A stretch of DNA of 64,000 nucleotides from Thozetella sp. PMI_491 (lineage: Eukaryota; Ascomycota; Sordariomycetes; Chaetosphaeriales; Chaetosphaeriaceae), in the NCBI GenBank assembly GCA_021432635.1, contig MU270015.1, forward strand, positions 257,085-321,084, written 5' to 3'. This document shows positions 1 through 10,922 of the stretch, in pieces. A program made the translations under genes and the position numbers. Every line of letters begins with the position of its first letter. Position 1 is the first letter of the stretch. Below the pieces are notes generated by a model. It searched no databases. It worked only from the letters and a program-made list of their open reading frames with translations, and had not been told where the DNA came from.

Positions 1-619
1 GCTTGCCTGGCTCGCAAAGGCATCGAGGCTGATCCTAATCTTACTCTTCGCCTAATTAGAGGCTGGATCTAGTGACGGAGGGGTCCCCCACGATCTCTTC
101 AGAGTGAGGGGCACCGTGACCAGCCCAGTCGACTCCACTCCGGAGCATCCCACCCTAGCTTCCTCTTGGTACGTACTGTCGCAGTGCAGGGGAACATGGG
201 CACCAGGATCGAGGTGTTCCACGGTCGTCGTCCTACTCCAGGCCAAGCCAGACCCCAGAGACGGACGCCGACGACGGGGCAGGCTGAGCCTAGAAGATTC
301 TCCCAATCGATGGAATATTCATTGCCAAGTTTTTTGCCCAGCCGCCTCCCCTTCCGGCCAGAAGGGAGGCAGCCTCGCCGTCCTTTGGAAATGCAAGGCG
401 CTATGGAACGGGAAGTATGTATGCACAGTATGCACAGGGGCGTTGGTCCTGCCCGCGGGCGAGCCAGTCAGCAGTAGAGCAAGCGAAGCCGCTCTTTGGT
501 GGACGGCATCTATCATTGCGCGCCGGTAGGTCTGCAGTGTATCGCCGCATATTCCTGGGCCAATGGACCCGCTCGATCTTGACGGTCATGACTGCTTCAG
601 CTCGTACCGTGCCTGCAGC
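1..619. other. No gene recognised
   Basis: G+C-rich sequence with several short overlapping open frames on both strands (up to 141 residues), none with a recognisable domain. A gene running in from the left edge cannot be excluded. Confidence 0.4.
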
Positions 620-1193
620 TCACAATGCTGGGTGCAGATCGGACGACGGGAGAGGGCTCCGGCTCCGCGGGACCGCCGCTCGGCGAAGGGCCCGGCAGCA
701 GACCTGTGCTGCGCGAGCTACCTCACTGACGTCATCGTCCACTGCGCGGCTGACGTCCCCCCCTCGGTCCCCCTCCAAGATCCCCAGATTATCCCCCTGA
801 ATGGCTGCATGGAGCTGCAGAACCGCTTCGTTTAGGCCCGAAAAATCGACCGCCTGCCCGCCTGTCATCATCTGGAGGGCCGCCGCCGCGCAGGGGACGG
901 CTAAGACAGCTCTTCTTCTTTGTCCGCCACAATGCCTTCGCCCCACACGAGCGCTCACATTCACCTGAGCTTTGTAATCTCTGAGGCTGCCTTGGCGTCG
1001 TCAGTGACTCGGCGCCACCAACGGCCGGAGCATTCGACCCGATGTTGACGTTTGCCCCTTTTTCTTCGGCCTGACTAGGCGCCCGAGCTGTTGGAGCCTG
1101 GTCAGGCGTACTGGCAAAGATGTCCGGGGACGTGATGCTAACCTCATGAGCGTCATGAGGTATGCGATCTGCTTGTGATGTGACCTGCAGCAT
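620..1193 (-). CDS. Doubtful two-exon gene, product unrecognised
   Basis: Two open frames on the minus strand can be joined by a 64-bp intron (donor just below 965, acceptor above 900), giving 169 residues with the phase kept. The first half is polar and disordered-looking; the second has a helical stretch with LNEAVLQLHAAI and a later VARAAQVCCRAL. That layout is faintly like the regulatory half of AflR-type Zn2Cys6 factors, but no zinc cluster is visible and the resemblance is weak. No family was recognised, several other frames in this stretch are also open, and the join rests only on splice signals. It may be an accidental open frame in G+C-rich DNA. Confidence 0.2.
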
Positions 1194-1706
1194 CCTTATT
1201 TGGACGAAAATCCCGGGCGTATGACAACATACTGCGGGTTCGTACTCACAGTTGCTTCTGCTCGGGTGTCTGGTAGCAGCTTAGGCTCGACGTGTGATAT
1301 CGCGACGACCACTTGGTATTGTATTTGTCCTCCGCGTAGGGCCACGATTTCACCCCTTGATGTTCTCTAAGGTCTTTTTTTTTCATACTCAATATGCAAA
1401 TGCCGGGGGTTTTATTTCCCTCCTATCGCCGTGACGTTTCGTGGCCGGCACCCGCCCGGCCGGTTAAATTCGCCCCGGCATAGTAGAACAATCCTTCGCG
1501 GCTGTTTCGCAGTCGCTCAGAACACATGTAGAGGTTCCACCAATGGCCTGATCTAGCCAGCCTGAGAGGCTCATGGCCGCGGGAAGGACAGCTATGTCGT
1601 CCTCATCGACCTGCGATGCTGTAGCTGGGCGCCCAGTCCAAGTCCCATAGACCTCATCGCCGAGCCGGGCTCGCTTACCTTTTGGCAGCCGGCCAGCACG
1701 CCCAGC
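1194..1706. other. Intergenic, presumed promoter of the dioxygenase gene
   Basis: No supported gene. A 188-residue minus-strand open frame here overlaps the downstream coding region and is a shadow. A T-rich tract near 1375-1383 is the only compositional feature noticed. Confidence 0.4.
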
Positions 1707-2702
1707 ATGTCGCCGATAGGCTACCTCGCCAAGGTAGCCGGCCTCTCCGCCAGCATCGTGCTCGTATCCGTGAGCATCCCGTACTTGGCGCAGCTCTCGC
1801 CGAGCCTCGTGCCCTTCGTCGCCGACTTCCCGATCCCCGACTTTGCCCTCCAGGTCCCGTTCTTCCGTTCCCAAGCCGACCCCGAATACGGGTGGGACGC
1901 CGAGCCGGGACGGCCGGAGTTCGCCTGCGACAGTTCCCACCGGTACAAAACGACGCTCGTCTCGCTCGATCCGCTCCTGATCTACATAGAGGACCTGCTC
2001 GCGCCGGCCGAGATTGCCTCGCTCCTGCACACGGCCGAGCCCGAGTTTGCGCCGTCCGAAGTCACGAAATATGGCCGGGACCAGCGCACCCAGGACCGCA
2101 CCTCGTCCTCAGCCGGGCTGCCGCGCGACGACCCGGCCGTCATGTGCGTGCTAGCGCGTGCGCGCGAGTTCCTTGGCACGATGATGCGGGACGGGTGGGA
2201 CGAGATGGGGCCCGTTCAGCTCGTGCGATACCGGGCCGGCGAGCGGTTCAACACGCACTTTGACTGGTACGACTCGCCGCGCTGGGCGTACGACAACACC
2301 CCGCGGACGTGGAACCGAATAGCGAGCTTCTTCGTGGTGCTGCAAGACAACTGCACGGGGGGTGAGACATACTTCCCCCATGTCCAGGGGATAACTGCGC
2401 CAAGCCCGTTCGGGGAGAAAGCGTGGAACGGACGGTTGGCTGTTCACGGTCAGGACGAGGGGGAGGACGAGGGGGAGGACGAAGGAAGCAACGCCAAGAA
2501 AGAGATGTTGAAGCCACTGTGGAGGGAGCATGAAGATGGTGGCCTTGCTTTTCGGCCGGTTGCAGGCAACGGAGTCTTCTGGGTCAACCTCTTCCCGAAC
2601 GGCACTGGGGATAAGCGAACGCTGCACGCCGGGCTCCCGCTTGAGGATGGACTCAAGACAGCCATGAACATCTGGCCGCGGCAATATTATCCTCACGACT
2701 AG
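1707..2702 (+). CDS. Prolyl 4-hydroxylase alpha-like 2-oxoglutarate/Fe(II) dioxygenase
   Basis: A single open frame of 331 residues. An N-terminal hydrophobic segment (about 10-30) suggests a membrane anchor or signal for the secretory pathway. The P4H-type jelly-roll core carries the Fe(II) ligands H184 and D186 (FNTHFDW) and H307, and the 2-oxoglutarate-binding K317 ten residues later (RTLHAGLPLEDGLKTAMNIW), the spacing expected for the P4Hc domain. The family hydroxylates peptidyl proline, or small molecules in some fungal clusters, using O2 and 2-oxoglutarate. Between the two metal-binding halves is an acidic low-complexity insert (about 250-260, repeated DEGE units) followed by a lysine-containing stretch, probably a surface loop. 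It lies tail-to-tail with the amidohydrolase gene. The real substrate cannot be read from sequence. Confidence 0.85.
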   Translation: MSPIGYLAKVAGLSASIVLVSVSIPYLAQLSPSLVPFVADFPIPDFALQVPFFRSQADPEYGWDAEPGRPEFACDSSHRYKTTLVSLDPLLIYIEDLLAPAEIASLLHTAEPEFAPSEVTKYGRDQRTQDRTSSSAGLPRDDPAVMCVLARAREFLGTMMRDGWDEMGPVQLVRYRAGERFNTHFDWYDSPRWAYDNTPRTWNRIASFFVVLQDNCTGGETYFPHVQGITAPSPFGEKAWNGRLAVHGQDEGEDEGEDEGSNAKKEMLKPLWREHEDGGLAFRPVAGNGVFWVNLFPNGTGDKRTLHAGLPLEDGLKTAMNIWPRQYYPHD

Positions 2703-2951
2703 TCCGCTACGCAGATACGAAGAGCGAAAATGGCGATTGCAGTAGCCTGTGACGGTCCTGGACCGCATCTAGATAGACTAGCAGTGAATGACTATCCCCA
2801 GGATGCCTCCCTCCCAAAGCCAACCAACCAGACCCTAAGCCCCAGCACAGCTCAACCCACAATCCTCGCCATACTATGCAATAAGGCGCACACCGTGCTT
2901 GCTTGTCACTACATGCCACACGATGGCTCTAAAATCCACAAGAATTTCGGA

Positions 2952-4696
2952 CTATGCGCTCTTAGAGAAGACCTGCTTGCCGTTATACCAAGTCTCCGTG
3001 ACGGCGGCATCCTTCAATTTTTCCTTCTCCCACTGCATATCCACCACGAGGAAGTCGGCCTTCTGGCCCTTCACGAGGCGCCCAACGCGCTCCTCGTCGA
3101 AGCAGCTGTAGGCAGCACCCTCGGTGCCCGCGACGATACCCTCGCAGACTCCGAGCGCATACTCCGGGTTGACGGTCGTGGTGTACTCAGGCTCACGGAA
3201 CGACCGACGCGTGGCGCCGACGTAAACGTTGCCGAGCGGGGCGTTGGGCGCCGTCGGTGCGTCGCTGCCCAGCGCTAGCGGTGACCCGTGGTCGGCGAAC
3301 TCGCGGTACGCGAACGCCCGCTTGCACCGGTGCTCGCCCAGCAGCTTGGGCCAGGCGCGCAGGATGGCCGGGTCGGCGTGCACCGGCTGGATCGACGCCG
3401 TGATGCCCAGGTTGCCGAGCCGCTTGCTGTCGGCGGCGCTCGCGAGCTCGATGTGCTCGATGCGGGGGCGGCGCTCGCGGCGGGCGTGCGCCTCCAGGAC
3501 GTCGACGACCATCTTGATGGTGCCGTCACCGATAGCGTGGAGCGCGATCTGGAGGCCGGCGGCGTCGGCCTTCTTGACCACGGGCTCGAGCTCCTCGAAC
3601 GTCCACAGCGGCACCTCGGTGTGGTTGTTGTGCGAATAGGGCTCCGACAGGCCGGCGGTGCAGCCGTCGATGATGCCATCGCAGATGACCTTGATACCGA
3701 CGACGCGACAGTCCGGGCTCGACGCCGCGCTGAACTGCGCGGCCATCTCCACGGCCTTATCCACCTGCTCTAGGTTCCCCTCGGGCGTCTCGCTCGGCTT
3801 AACAAGCCAATACGCGGCAATACGCATGGGGATCTCACCGTCCTCGCGGAGAGCCTGGAGCGCGTCCCACTGCGCCGATACCGGTCAGTCATGTCTCAGG
3901 GGTAGAAGAGGGGTGTCTCGTAATGCGAGCATGCGCGACTCACCGCACCTTGGTCCATGGCCATATCGATCAGTCCGGTGTAGCCCGATTCGTGGTACTG
4001 CCGGACAGCCGCGCGGATGGCATCCTTGCGCTCCTCGACGGTCGCGTTGGCGGCCAGATACGGCCACACGTAGGTGATGTTCGCGGCCTCGCTGAACAAG
4101 CCGTTCGGCTTCCCCTCTGCGTCCCGGGTGATCAAGCCGCCCGGGACGTCTTTCCACTCGTCTGCGCCGAGCTCCTTGATCGCGGCCTTGTTGCACCACG
4201 TAGTATGCAGGTCCTTACTATCGATGAGGATCGGCCGGTCGCGGTCGCCGTCCAGCCCCTCCAGCTCCGCGGCCGTGACATCGGTGCCCGTCATGGAGTG
4301 CATCCAGCCACGGCACAGCAGGCGCGGCAGCTCAGGGTGCGCCAGGGCGTACGCCTTGATGGTTTCGTGTATATCCTGGAGCGACTTGCACTTGCCGATG
4401 TCCAGCTTGTTCAGCGACTGGCCCATGAGCATCAGGTGCATATGGCCATCCACGAAACCCGGCAGGACGGTCTTGCCTTGGACATCGTGCACGACGGCGC
4501 CGGCGGCCCGGGCATTCTTGACCTCGTCCGCGCTCTCGGCGCCGACGTATTCGATCTTGTCGTTGCGGACCAGCAGGCACTCGGCGAACGCCGGAGCCTG
4601 GTGCAGCGCGCTCGTTCCTGGGGTCTTGACACCCGGAAGGAAAATGCTCCCGTTGGTGAAGAGGTGTAGAGTGCTGTCGGGCGTTGCGGCGGCCAT
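2952..4696 (-). CDS. YtcJ-like metal-dependent amidohydrolase
   Basis: Two exons (4696-3944 and 3869-2952) joined by a 74-bp GT/AG intron give 556 residues, normal for the YtcJ/amidohydrolase-3 family. An N-terminal metal-binding HxH (H85, H87 in VDGHMH), the conserved HAIGDG motif in the second half, an IEHIE segment and a final GSDAP metal-ligand motif are all present, so the active site looks complete. The family hydrolyses C-N bonds of amides and formamides with Zn; substrates vary and cannot be inferred here. No signal peptide is seen, so it is probably cytosolic. It lies next to the P450 and the 3-hydroxyanthranilate block; a role in releasing an aromatic amine from an amide is possible but is only inference. 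Confidence 0.88.
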
Positions 4697-5931
4697 GGCT
4701 CGATATCTGAGAGGGAAGTTAGCAAACCTGCTAGCTTGTGGGTTTCGTATTAGCCTGGGTGGGCCGTCTGGAGAAGCCGCCAGACTGGGTGAGGAGGATG
4801 GACAAGAAGTAACAAGTCGCTAAGCTTTGGGCCGTCATTGGGTCCTGAGTCGCGGTGGCGCTGCTCGGCGCTCGTCATTCAAGAAAGGTCTCGCGGAGCG
4901 CTTTGTATGTTTCACTCCCCACGACGCCGGCCAAGCTTTCCAGATCCAGGGCGGGGGTGTTTACCTTGTGTATACCTGTTGGCTGTCTTCGGAAGTGTGA
5001 ATTCGTACAAGAAGTCGAAACTGGGTGCAATCAGGTGATAAGAAGGCGGGCAGCGCCAGCGACGACCAGGGGTCCAAGGTCCGATGTAGGCATGTTCCTG
5101 CGGCTATCGGTGGCAGCCGAGGTTAGCGCCGTCTTGAAGTCGGGGTTGGTGGAGTTTGGCTGGGCCGATATCGAGGCCGCACCGGAGGTCGCCTGCTTCG
5201 CCGAGAGCTCCTCTCGGAGGGCCGCTCTGTCCGAGCGCGGCCTGCCGCTGTCCCGCATGCCCGGCCCCGGTGCTAGAGGCTGTGGACGAGGTAGAGTTGT
5301 GGGTTCCGTGCGCCAATCAACGCTGCTGTGCCCGAGTCAGTTCTCCGGAATGCACCATCATGCGCTGCTCTTTAGGCCGTGGCATTCGAGATGACGAGAC
5401 AGCTTCCGAGGAAAAAAAATATATATATTAAGTAGCTCTATCTAATCCAACTTAGCAAAGTATCATACCGTAGCACGGCTACTTGCCGAGCGCGAGGTGT
5501 TGCTCCGTACCTACTTCACCTTGTGGCTGTATATTGGCCGTATTGGGGAAGTAGTGCTGAGGTGATCATCTCGACAGCTGCAGTAGGCGATCGGCATACT
5601 TCCAGGGGTCTACTACTATGTGGCAAGAAAACTTTCGGCCCCCTACCAACCAGGACGTTTTTTTACCTCACCCGCATTCAGAAGAGCGAACTCCAATAAT
5701 GTCTCTAGCTGCAACCAGGGTATCAACCAGGGCGCTAAAAGGACATGCAACGCTACCCTCTCCACCTCCCAGTTCATTGGGGTATATAAATTGTGCTGAT
5801 CCGTCTTTTCTCCTACCTAGAGAGTATCTCACTTGCATTAGGCAAGAGTCTCTTTCTTCTAGCCAATTTTCTTCCCGCTGGTTTTCGGAGTCGCTTATTG
5901 TTTCGCCGATGAATCGGCACCGAGTTTGACG
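4697..5931. other. Divergent intergenic region, amidohydrolase / P450
   Basis: The two flanking genes are transcribed away from each other. An open frame at 4855-5394 (+) and smaller minus frames at 5031-5316 match no family I know and look like chance frames in G+C-rich DNA. The right third is A+T-richer and holds the presumed P450 promoter. Confidence 0.5.
5776..5790 (+). promoter_or_regulatory. Candidate TATA box with inverted CCAAT box for the P450 gene
   Basis: TATATAAA at 5783-5790 is preceded directly by ATTGG (inverted CCAAT) at 5776-5780, about 140 bp before the P450 start codon. The positions suit a fungal core promoter; assignment is by consensus only. Confidence 0.45.
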
Positions 5932-7771
5932 ATGCCGTCCACGTTTGGCGCTGAGGATGTCTTCGCTATCGCAACAATCAATAATGGTCTTCGATTCTTT
6001 GTATTGTGGCTCGGATACCGTTTGCTCATTGCTGTTTATAATATCTCACCATTCCACCCCTTATCCAAGTTCCCAGGGCCAAAATTGGCCGCGGCGTCGT
6101 ATCTTTATGAGGCGTGGTACGACCTAATAAAGGTAGGGAAGTATAGCTGGGAAATCAAGGCTATGCACGAGAAATATGGTATGTTCTTTGAGGCGGAGGC
6201 ACCAAGACAAAGGTAACTAAACCCCCAAGGACCGATTGTGCGCATCAATCCAGACGAGCTCCATTGCGACGACTATGGCTTCGTGGATGAGATATACCCG
6301 TCGGTAGCCAACCGAATACGTGATAAGCATCCGCATTTCCTAGCAGCATTTGCTGGCACACTCACGGTATCTACCTTTGCAACTCGGGACCATGAAGTAT
6401 GTTTTTCTGGAGCATACGCTTTCCTTCGAGCGGCAGCTACTCACTCACTCTTGGATGTCAAAGACCCATCGCATCCGAAGGAGCGCCATCGGCAAGTTCT
6501 TTTCTCGGCAGGGAATGCTCCGGTATGAGCCAGAGATTCACGAGATGGCACAGAAGATGTGCAGCAAAGTTCTGCGGTTGGCTAGTTCCGGCCAAGTCAT
6601 AAACACCTTAGATCCGTACAACTGCTTTACCGCCGATGCCATCTCACAGTACTGCTTTGGCGAGACATTTGGTCCTTCTCCCTTCCAACCCCACTTCGGT
6701 GCCGTTGACATCCTAACCACCAGTTTGTATACAGGATTCCTGGACAGGCCCGATTTTGAGCAGAACTACAAGCGTGCTTTCGAGTCACTTATCGCCACCA
6801 GTCATATCTTCCGCCACATTCCGATCCTCCGGCACCTTGTTAGCTTGATGCCCGCCCTTGGCCCTTACCTGGGACCTGATATCGCCTATATGGTAAAGTC
6901 TATGAATGAGACGATTCCTAACCATGTCATCAAAGCGCAGCAGGAGAAACCTGGGGAGGCAAGGCGCGTCTTCAATGAGATAATGGACTCGCCAATACCG
7001 GATGAGCAAAAAACTATCTACCGTCTTTCCGGCGAAGGCTGGTCTTTGATCGGCACCGGCTCTGAGACGACCGCTGTAAGTGGAGGCCAAATTTCTTGAT
7101 GGTGTGACTTAGTACCGATGCATTCTTTTAGGCTTCATTGAGCGCCATCACGTTCTTCCTCTTGTCCCAGCCTGAGAAACTCGCACGTCTAAGAGAGGAG
7201 CTCAGGCACGAAGATCCGCAGCAGCTGAGCTGGGTCCAGTTAGAGAAATACCCATACCTTTATGGAGTTATCTATGAGGGCTTCCGCGTTGCCTTTGGAA
7301 TTTCTACTCGCCTTCCGCGTGTTGCGCGCGATGAAGATCTTGTCTATAAGAACCACGGATTCAACTATGTCATACCTAGAGGAACCGCTATTGGTATGAG
7401 CGCCTTTATCAACCATAACAACAAGGAGCTGTTTCCAGAGCCAGAGAAGTACGACCCTGAACGATGGATCGATGACCAGGGAAAGCCCAATCACGGTATG
7501 GAGAAATATATCCTGTCTTTCTCCAAGGGGTCTCGCCAGTGTATTGGCATGCAGTAAGTACTATCGATCCCAACTTCCAGGAATGCAAAGCTAACCAAAG
7601 TTCAGCCTAGCACTTTGTGAACTGTACTTGGTCACTGCAGCTATGGCCCTCCGTGTCTTGCCCCATGTGAAGCTGTACGATACCGTATACGAGGACATCA
7701 AGTATGACTTTGATGCCGTTACTCCCCAGCCCAAGGCAGGTGCTCGCGGTGTAAGAGTCACGGGGATTTGA
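5932..7771 (+). CDS. Cytochrome P450 monooxygenase
   Basis: Five exons (5932-6178, 6230-6396, 6464-7075, 7132-7553, 7606-7771), all with GT/AG borders and consistent phase, give 537 residues. A membrane-anchor helix at about 13-36 precedes the SKFPGPKLAA proline-rich hinge. The I-helix oxygen-binding segment reads GTGSETTA (335-342), with Glu in the place of the usual Asp; the ExxR motif is E391-R394, PERW follows, and the haem loop is FSKGSRQCIG with thiolate ligand C479. All key elements are present, so the enzyme should be active in the ER membrane with a P450 reductase. The substrate is unknown. Its position beside the 3-hydroxyanthranilate genes makes aromatic ring hydroxylation a testable idea (inference). 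The in-frame ATG at 5932 was taken as the start. Confidence 0.93.
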
Positions 7772-8040
7772 GTCACCCCATACGAATCGCACGGCCTTTT
7801 CGGAGAGGACGTAGTGGCTGCGGATTGGGTTGCAATATAACCAGTAGGATTACGAAGTCAGTTTACTTGTGGGTGATCCTACCTCCATTATCCGGACAAA
7901 GACTAGTTGTTAGGTAGCCACCATACTGACCGGGGCTTCTGCCCAACCAATGAAGAGTATGACCAGTCATTTTCCGTATAAGACACTTGTGAATTACCAG
8001 TGGCTTCAATTATGCTTCTACTCAAAATTCGTGATACATC

Positions 8041-9330
8041 CTAATGCCTTATTTTCCCATTGCTTTTCCTGTTCGTTTCCCACCCCCGCTTCCCGCTCCC
8101 TTTTCTCGAGCTCGCCATAACATGGGCGACGGCGAAGTCGGCCAGCCTCTGCTCAAATGTCGCCTTGAAGCGGCTCTCCAGCCCCAGGAACCGGATGGCG
8201 TTGCTCCCGAGCACGCCGGCCCGCTCACCCCAGCTCAAAAAGTCCCCGACCGCCGGGTCTAGCATAAGCTTGCCGGCCACGGGCACTTCACCCAGCGGGA
8301 ACGGATAGTCGCTGCCCATGATGATGCGGTCGCTCCCGCCCATCTTGCGCACTACGTACTCGAGCAGGTCCGGGTCGTGGAGTAGACTGTCGATCCAGAT
8401 CTGGCCGCTCTGGCCCAGGTGCTGCGTGGGCGTGACGCCCTGCGCGTCCTTGGCCACCAGGTCCGGCCGGCAGTCGAAGCCGTGCTGGATGCGGCCGAGA
8501 AGGGCCGGGAACGCGCCGCCGCCGTGCGCGAAGCAGAAGCGCAGCCGCGGGTGTCGGACGAGCACGCCCGACGAGGTGAGGGCGTGGAGGGCTAGCGCCG
8601 TCTCGCACGGCATCCCCACCAACCAACTCGCCCAGTACTTGCTCCAGCGGCGCGAATTCTCCTTTGGTAGGGCGTAGCCGAGCGGATGCACGAAAATGGG
8701 ACAGTCGAGGTCCTCGCACGCCGTCCAGAACGGCTCGAGTGATGGGTCGTCCAGCATGGTCTGGTCGATGCTGGTGCCGATCTGGATGCCCGCCATGCCG
8801 AGGTCCGTCATGAGGCGGTGCAGTTCCGTAACAGCTGAGGGTACGTCTTGTAGGGGTACAGTGCCCAGTGCGACGAAGCGATCAGGATACGCATCGCAGA
8901 TATCGGCGATGTGGTCGTTCAACGCCCTCGCGAGCACGACGGCGGGCTCTAATGGGGCGTCGTAGCAGAAGAGGACGGGGACGGTGCTCAGCACCTGCAC
9001 GTCGACGCCGACGGCGTCCATCTCCCGAATCCTCGTGACCGGATCGCAGCAATTAGGCTCTACTCTCCGGAAGAAAGCCTCGCCGACGTACATGTCGATG
9101 TCGCCGTTGTCTGTCGGCCGGAAATCCGGCCACGCGTACGCCTCTTCTCCGGCCGCGACCGGGGCCGTGAGCGAGGCGAGATCCGGGAGCGAGCTGGGCA
9201 TGATGTGCGTGTGCATATCAATGCGGAATAAGCTCTCTCCTGGGGTGACATGGTGGGCGTGGGTGCCCGGTGGCGAGCTGGATGGGGTTGAGCAGCAGTC
9301 GCACAGATCTTTGCAAGCCGCTGGCGCCAT
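8041..9330 (-). CDS. ACMSD: 2-amino-3-carboxymuconate-6-semialdehyde decarboxylase (ACMSD)
   Basis: Intronless, 429 residues. It belongs to the amidohydrolase-2 superfamily and carries ACMSD-specific blocks: HTHIMP (metal ligands H40, H42), [26 protein letters not shown] (H215), [18 protein letters not shown] (H269), and [11 protein letters not shown] (D341). The enzyme takes the ring-opened product of 3-hydroxyanthranilate dioxygenase, 2-amino-3-carboxymuconate semialdehyde, and removes CO2 to form 2-aminomuconate semialdehyde. This diverts the intermediate from spontaneous cyclisation to quinolinate and so from NAD synthesis. An N-terminal extension of about 35 residues and a basic C-terminal tail of about 40 are additions relative to the animal enzyme. 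It is divergently paired with the dioxygenase gene, which makes its substrate; this context strengthens the call. Confidence 0.93.
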   Translation of the reverse strand: MAPAACKDLCDCCSTPSSSPPGTHAHHVTPGESLFRIDMHTHIMPSSLPDLASLTAPVAAGEEAYAWPDFRPTDNGDIDMYVGEAFFRRVEPNCCDPVTRIREMDAVGVDVQVLSTVPVLFCYDAPLEPAVVLARALNDHIADICDAYPDRFVALGTVPLQDVPSAVTELHRLMTDLGMAGIQIGTSIDQTMLDDPSLEPFWTACEDLDCPIFVHPLGYALPKENSRRWSKYWASWLVGMPCETALALHALTSSGVLVRHPRLRFCFAHGGGAFPALLGRIQHGFDCRPDLVAKDAQGVTPTQHLGQSGQIWIDSLLHDPDLLEYVVRKMGGSDRIIMGSDYPFPLGEVPVAGKLMLDPAVGDFLSWGERAGVLGSNAIRFLGLESRFKATFEQRLADFAVAHVMASSRKGSGKRGWETNRKSNGKIRH

Positions 9331-9952
9331 GGTGTGGACGTCGGCCCGCCGCTCGCACGGGTATATTATTTGCAGCGGATGATGGTAGACAGCGTGTCAC
9401 GGCGGGTATTCCTAGCTGGCACCGGTAGTTGGGGCAAAATATGGTGTAGTAATGGCTCTACTCGGATACGTTGTACAAAAGTCTCGGTGTTCTGTGTAAG
9501 ATTTCGGGTCTGGTCCGCCTGGCTGCTCATCTAATGAAAAAGAAACTGGAAAGCTACCTAACCGTGTGACGCCAGGAACAATGACCACTGCATCTTTCCC
9601 TCTAACGGCAGCTTCATTCCCTGTTTCCCTTGCCTAGGGCTTCCAGCACCCGGCGGTGGGGGGAGCCGGTCTAAGACGGAGCGGATCGCGGATCGCGGAT
9701 GTTAACCGTGTTTCGGTCTTGGCCGGCGGCAAGAGTGGATCCTCTCGGCTATCGACCTCCGGCTCTCCCCCTAAACATGCTGACTGTGACGTCCAGTGGC
9801 GGCGGGAGCGTGCATCCTCCAGGAGAGCAAGACAGACGTCAGCGCCAGAGAGTCATTCATTGTATGTAATCCGTAGTGGTTTTAGAGCTTGATCATCCGC
9901 CCGCGTTGCCAAACCTTCCTTACTTTGACTCTCTAGATTACGAGAATTTGCC
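9331..9952. promoter_or_regulatory. Divergent promoter between ACMSD and 3-hydroxyanthranilate dioxygenase
   Basis: A 622-bp spacer with no supported gene, between two consecutive-step genes transcribed in opposite directions, so co-regulation from a shared control region is likely (inference). A short tandem of GGATCGC units lies near 9683-9699, and CGG triplets of the kind bound by Zn2Cys6 proteins occur nearby, but no defined operator could be assigned. Confidence 0.4.
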
Positions 9953-10552
9953 ATGGCTTCCGCATCCACACCACAAGCGCTCCCCGCGCCAATGGCCTTC
10001 GCCTCGTGGCTGGCCAACAACGAACAGCTCCTGCAGCCGCCGGTGAACAACTACTGTCTGTTCTCGGGCGCCGACATGGTCTTGATGGTGGTCGGCGGGC
10101 CGAATGCGCGCAACGACTACCACGTCAACGAGACGGAAGAGTGGTTCTACCAGCTCAAGGGCAGCATGTGCCTGAAGGTGGTGGAGAACGGACAGTTCAA
10201 AGACATTGAGATCAAGGAGGGCGAGATGTTCCTCTTGCCAGGTGCGTCGCTTCCTCGGCCCAGGCAGTCGAGGAAGCGCGGCTGACACTGTCTAGGAAAC
10301 ACACCTCACAACCCCGTGCGTTTCGCCAACACCACAGGGCTCGTGATGGAGCGCGTCCGGCCCGAAGGGTCCATCGACATGCTTCGGTGGTACTGCAAGA
10401 AGGGAGATCACGCGACGCCCACCATCATTCACGAAGAGCGATTCCATTGCACGGACTTGGGAACGCAGCTTAAGCCGCTCATCAATAATTGGCGGGAGAA
10501 TGCCGAGCTAAGGAAATGCAAGGTCTGTGGCCAAACCGAAGACCCGCAGTGA
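9953..10552 (+). CDS. bna1: 3-hydroxyanthranilate 3,4-dioxygenase
   Basis: Two exons (9953-10241, 10296-10552) give 181 residues, the normal size of the single-cupin form. The cupin Fe(II) ligands are H57, E63 and H101, in NARNDYHVNETEEWFYQL and LLPGNTPHNP; RFANTTGLVMER is also family-typical, and the C-terminus keeps a CxxC pair (KCKVCG). The enzyme opens the ring of 3-hydroxyanthranilate with O2 to give 2-amino-3-carboxymuconate semialdehyde. In fungi this protein usually serves kynurenine-route NAD synthesis as an isolated gene. Here it sits head-to-head with ACMSD and next to the following catabolic steps, so this may be a second, catabolic copy rather than the housekeeping one (inference, testable by searching the rest of the genome). 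Confidence 0.95.
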
Positions 10553-10922
10553 CGGGCTATCCGCTGGAACGAGGGGGCGGCTCAGATACTAAGCAGTCTA
10601 ACTTGCTGGAATTCGATAGAAACAATTGAAGCCAAAAAAAAATCGCAATTCAACACGGATTGTATGTGCTTTGTGTAAATTTGGGGCGAGATGCTACAGT
10701 TCCCTATAACTTCTCTAGGTCCCGTTTTCTATATTGAGGTATCTCAAGGCCTAGGTCCTCGTCTCTGTGTGCGTGCCACCACGAGTTCTAGACTCCGCTT
10801 GTCTTGGGCGGAAGAAGGTGTGCTTTCCGACAGCCATTAGTGCATCTCCCGACATGCCCGACGTGCGCCTCCCGACAGGTACACCTCCCGATCCGGCCCC
10901 TGCCGGCCCTACCCATCCGCTC
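10553..10922. other. Convergent spacer, no gene
   Basis: The dioxygenase and RidA genes end towards each other. An A-rich tract lies near 10633-10645. Nothing else recognised. Confidence 0.4.

Noticed and set aside
2151-2768. 205-residue minus-strand open frame
   Set aside because: Antisense to the dioxygenase gene with all its active-site residues; no domain of its own.
4855-5394. 179-residue plus-strand open frame between the amidohydrolase and P450
   Set aside because: No known domain, overlapping open frames on the other strand, and position inside a divergent promoter region.
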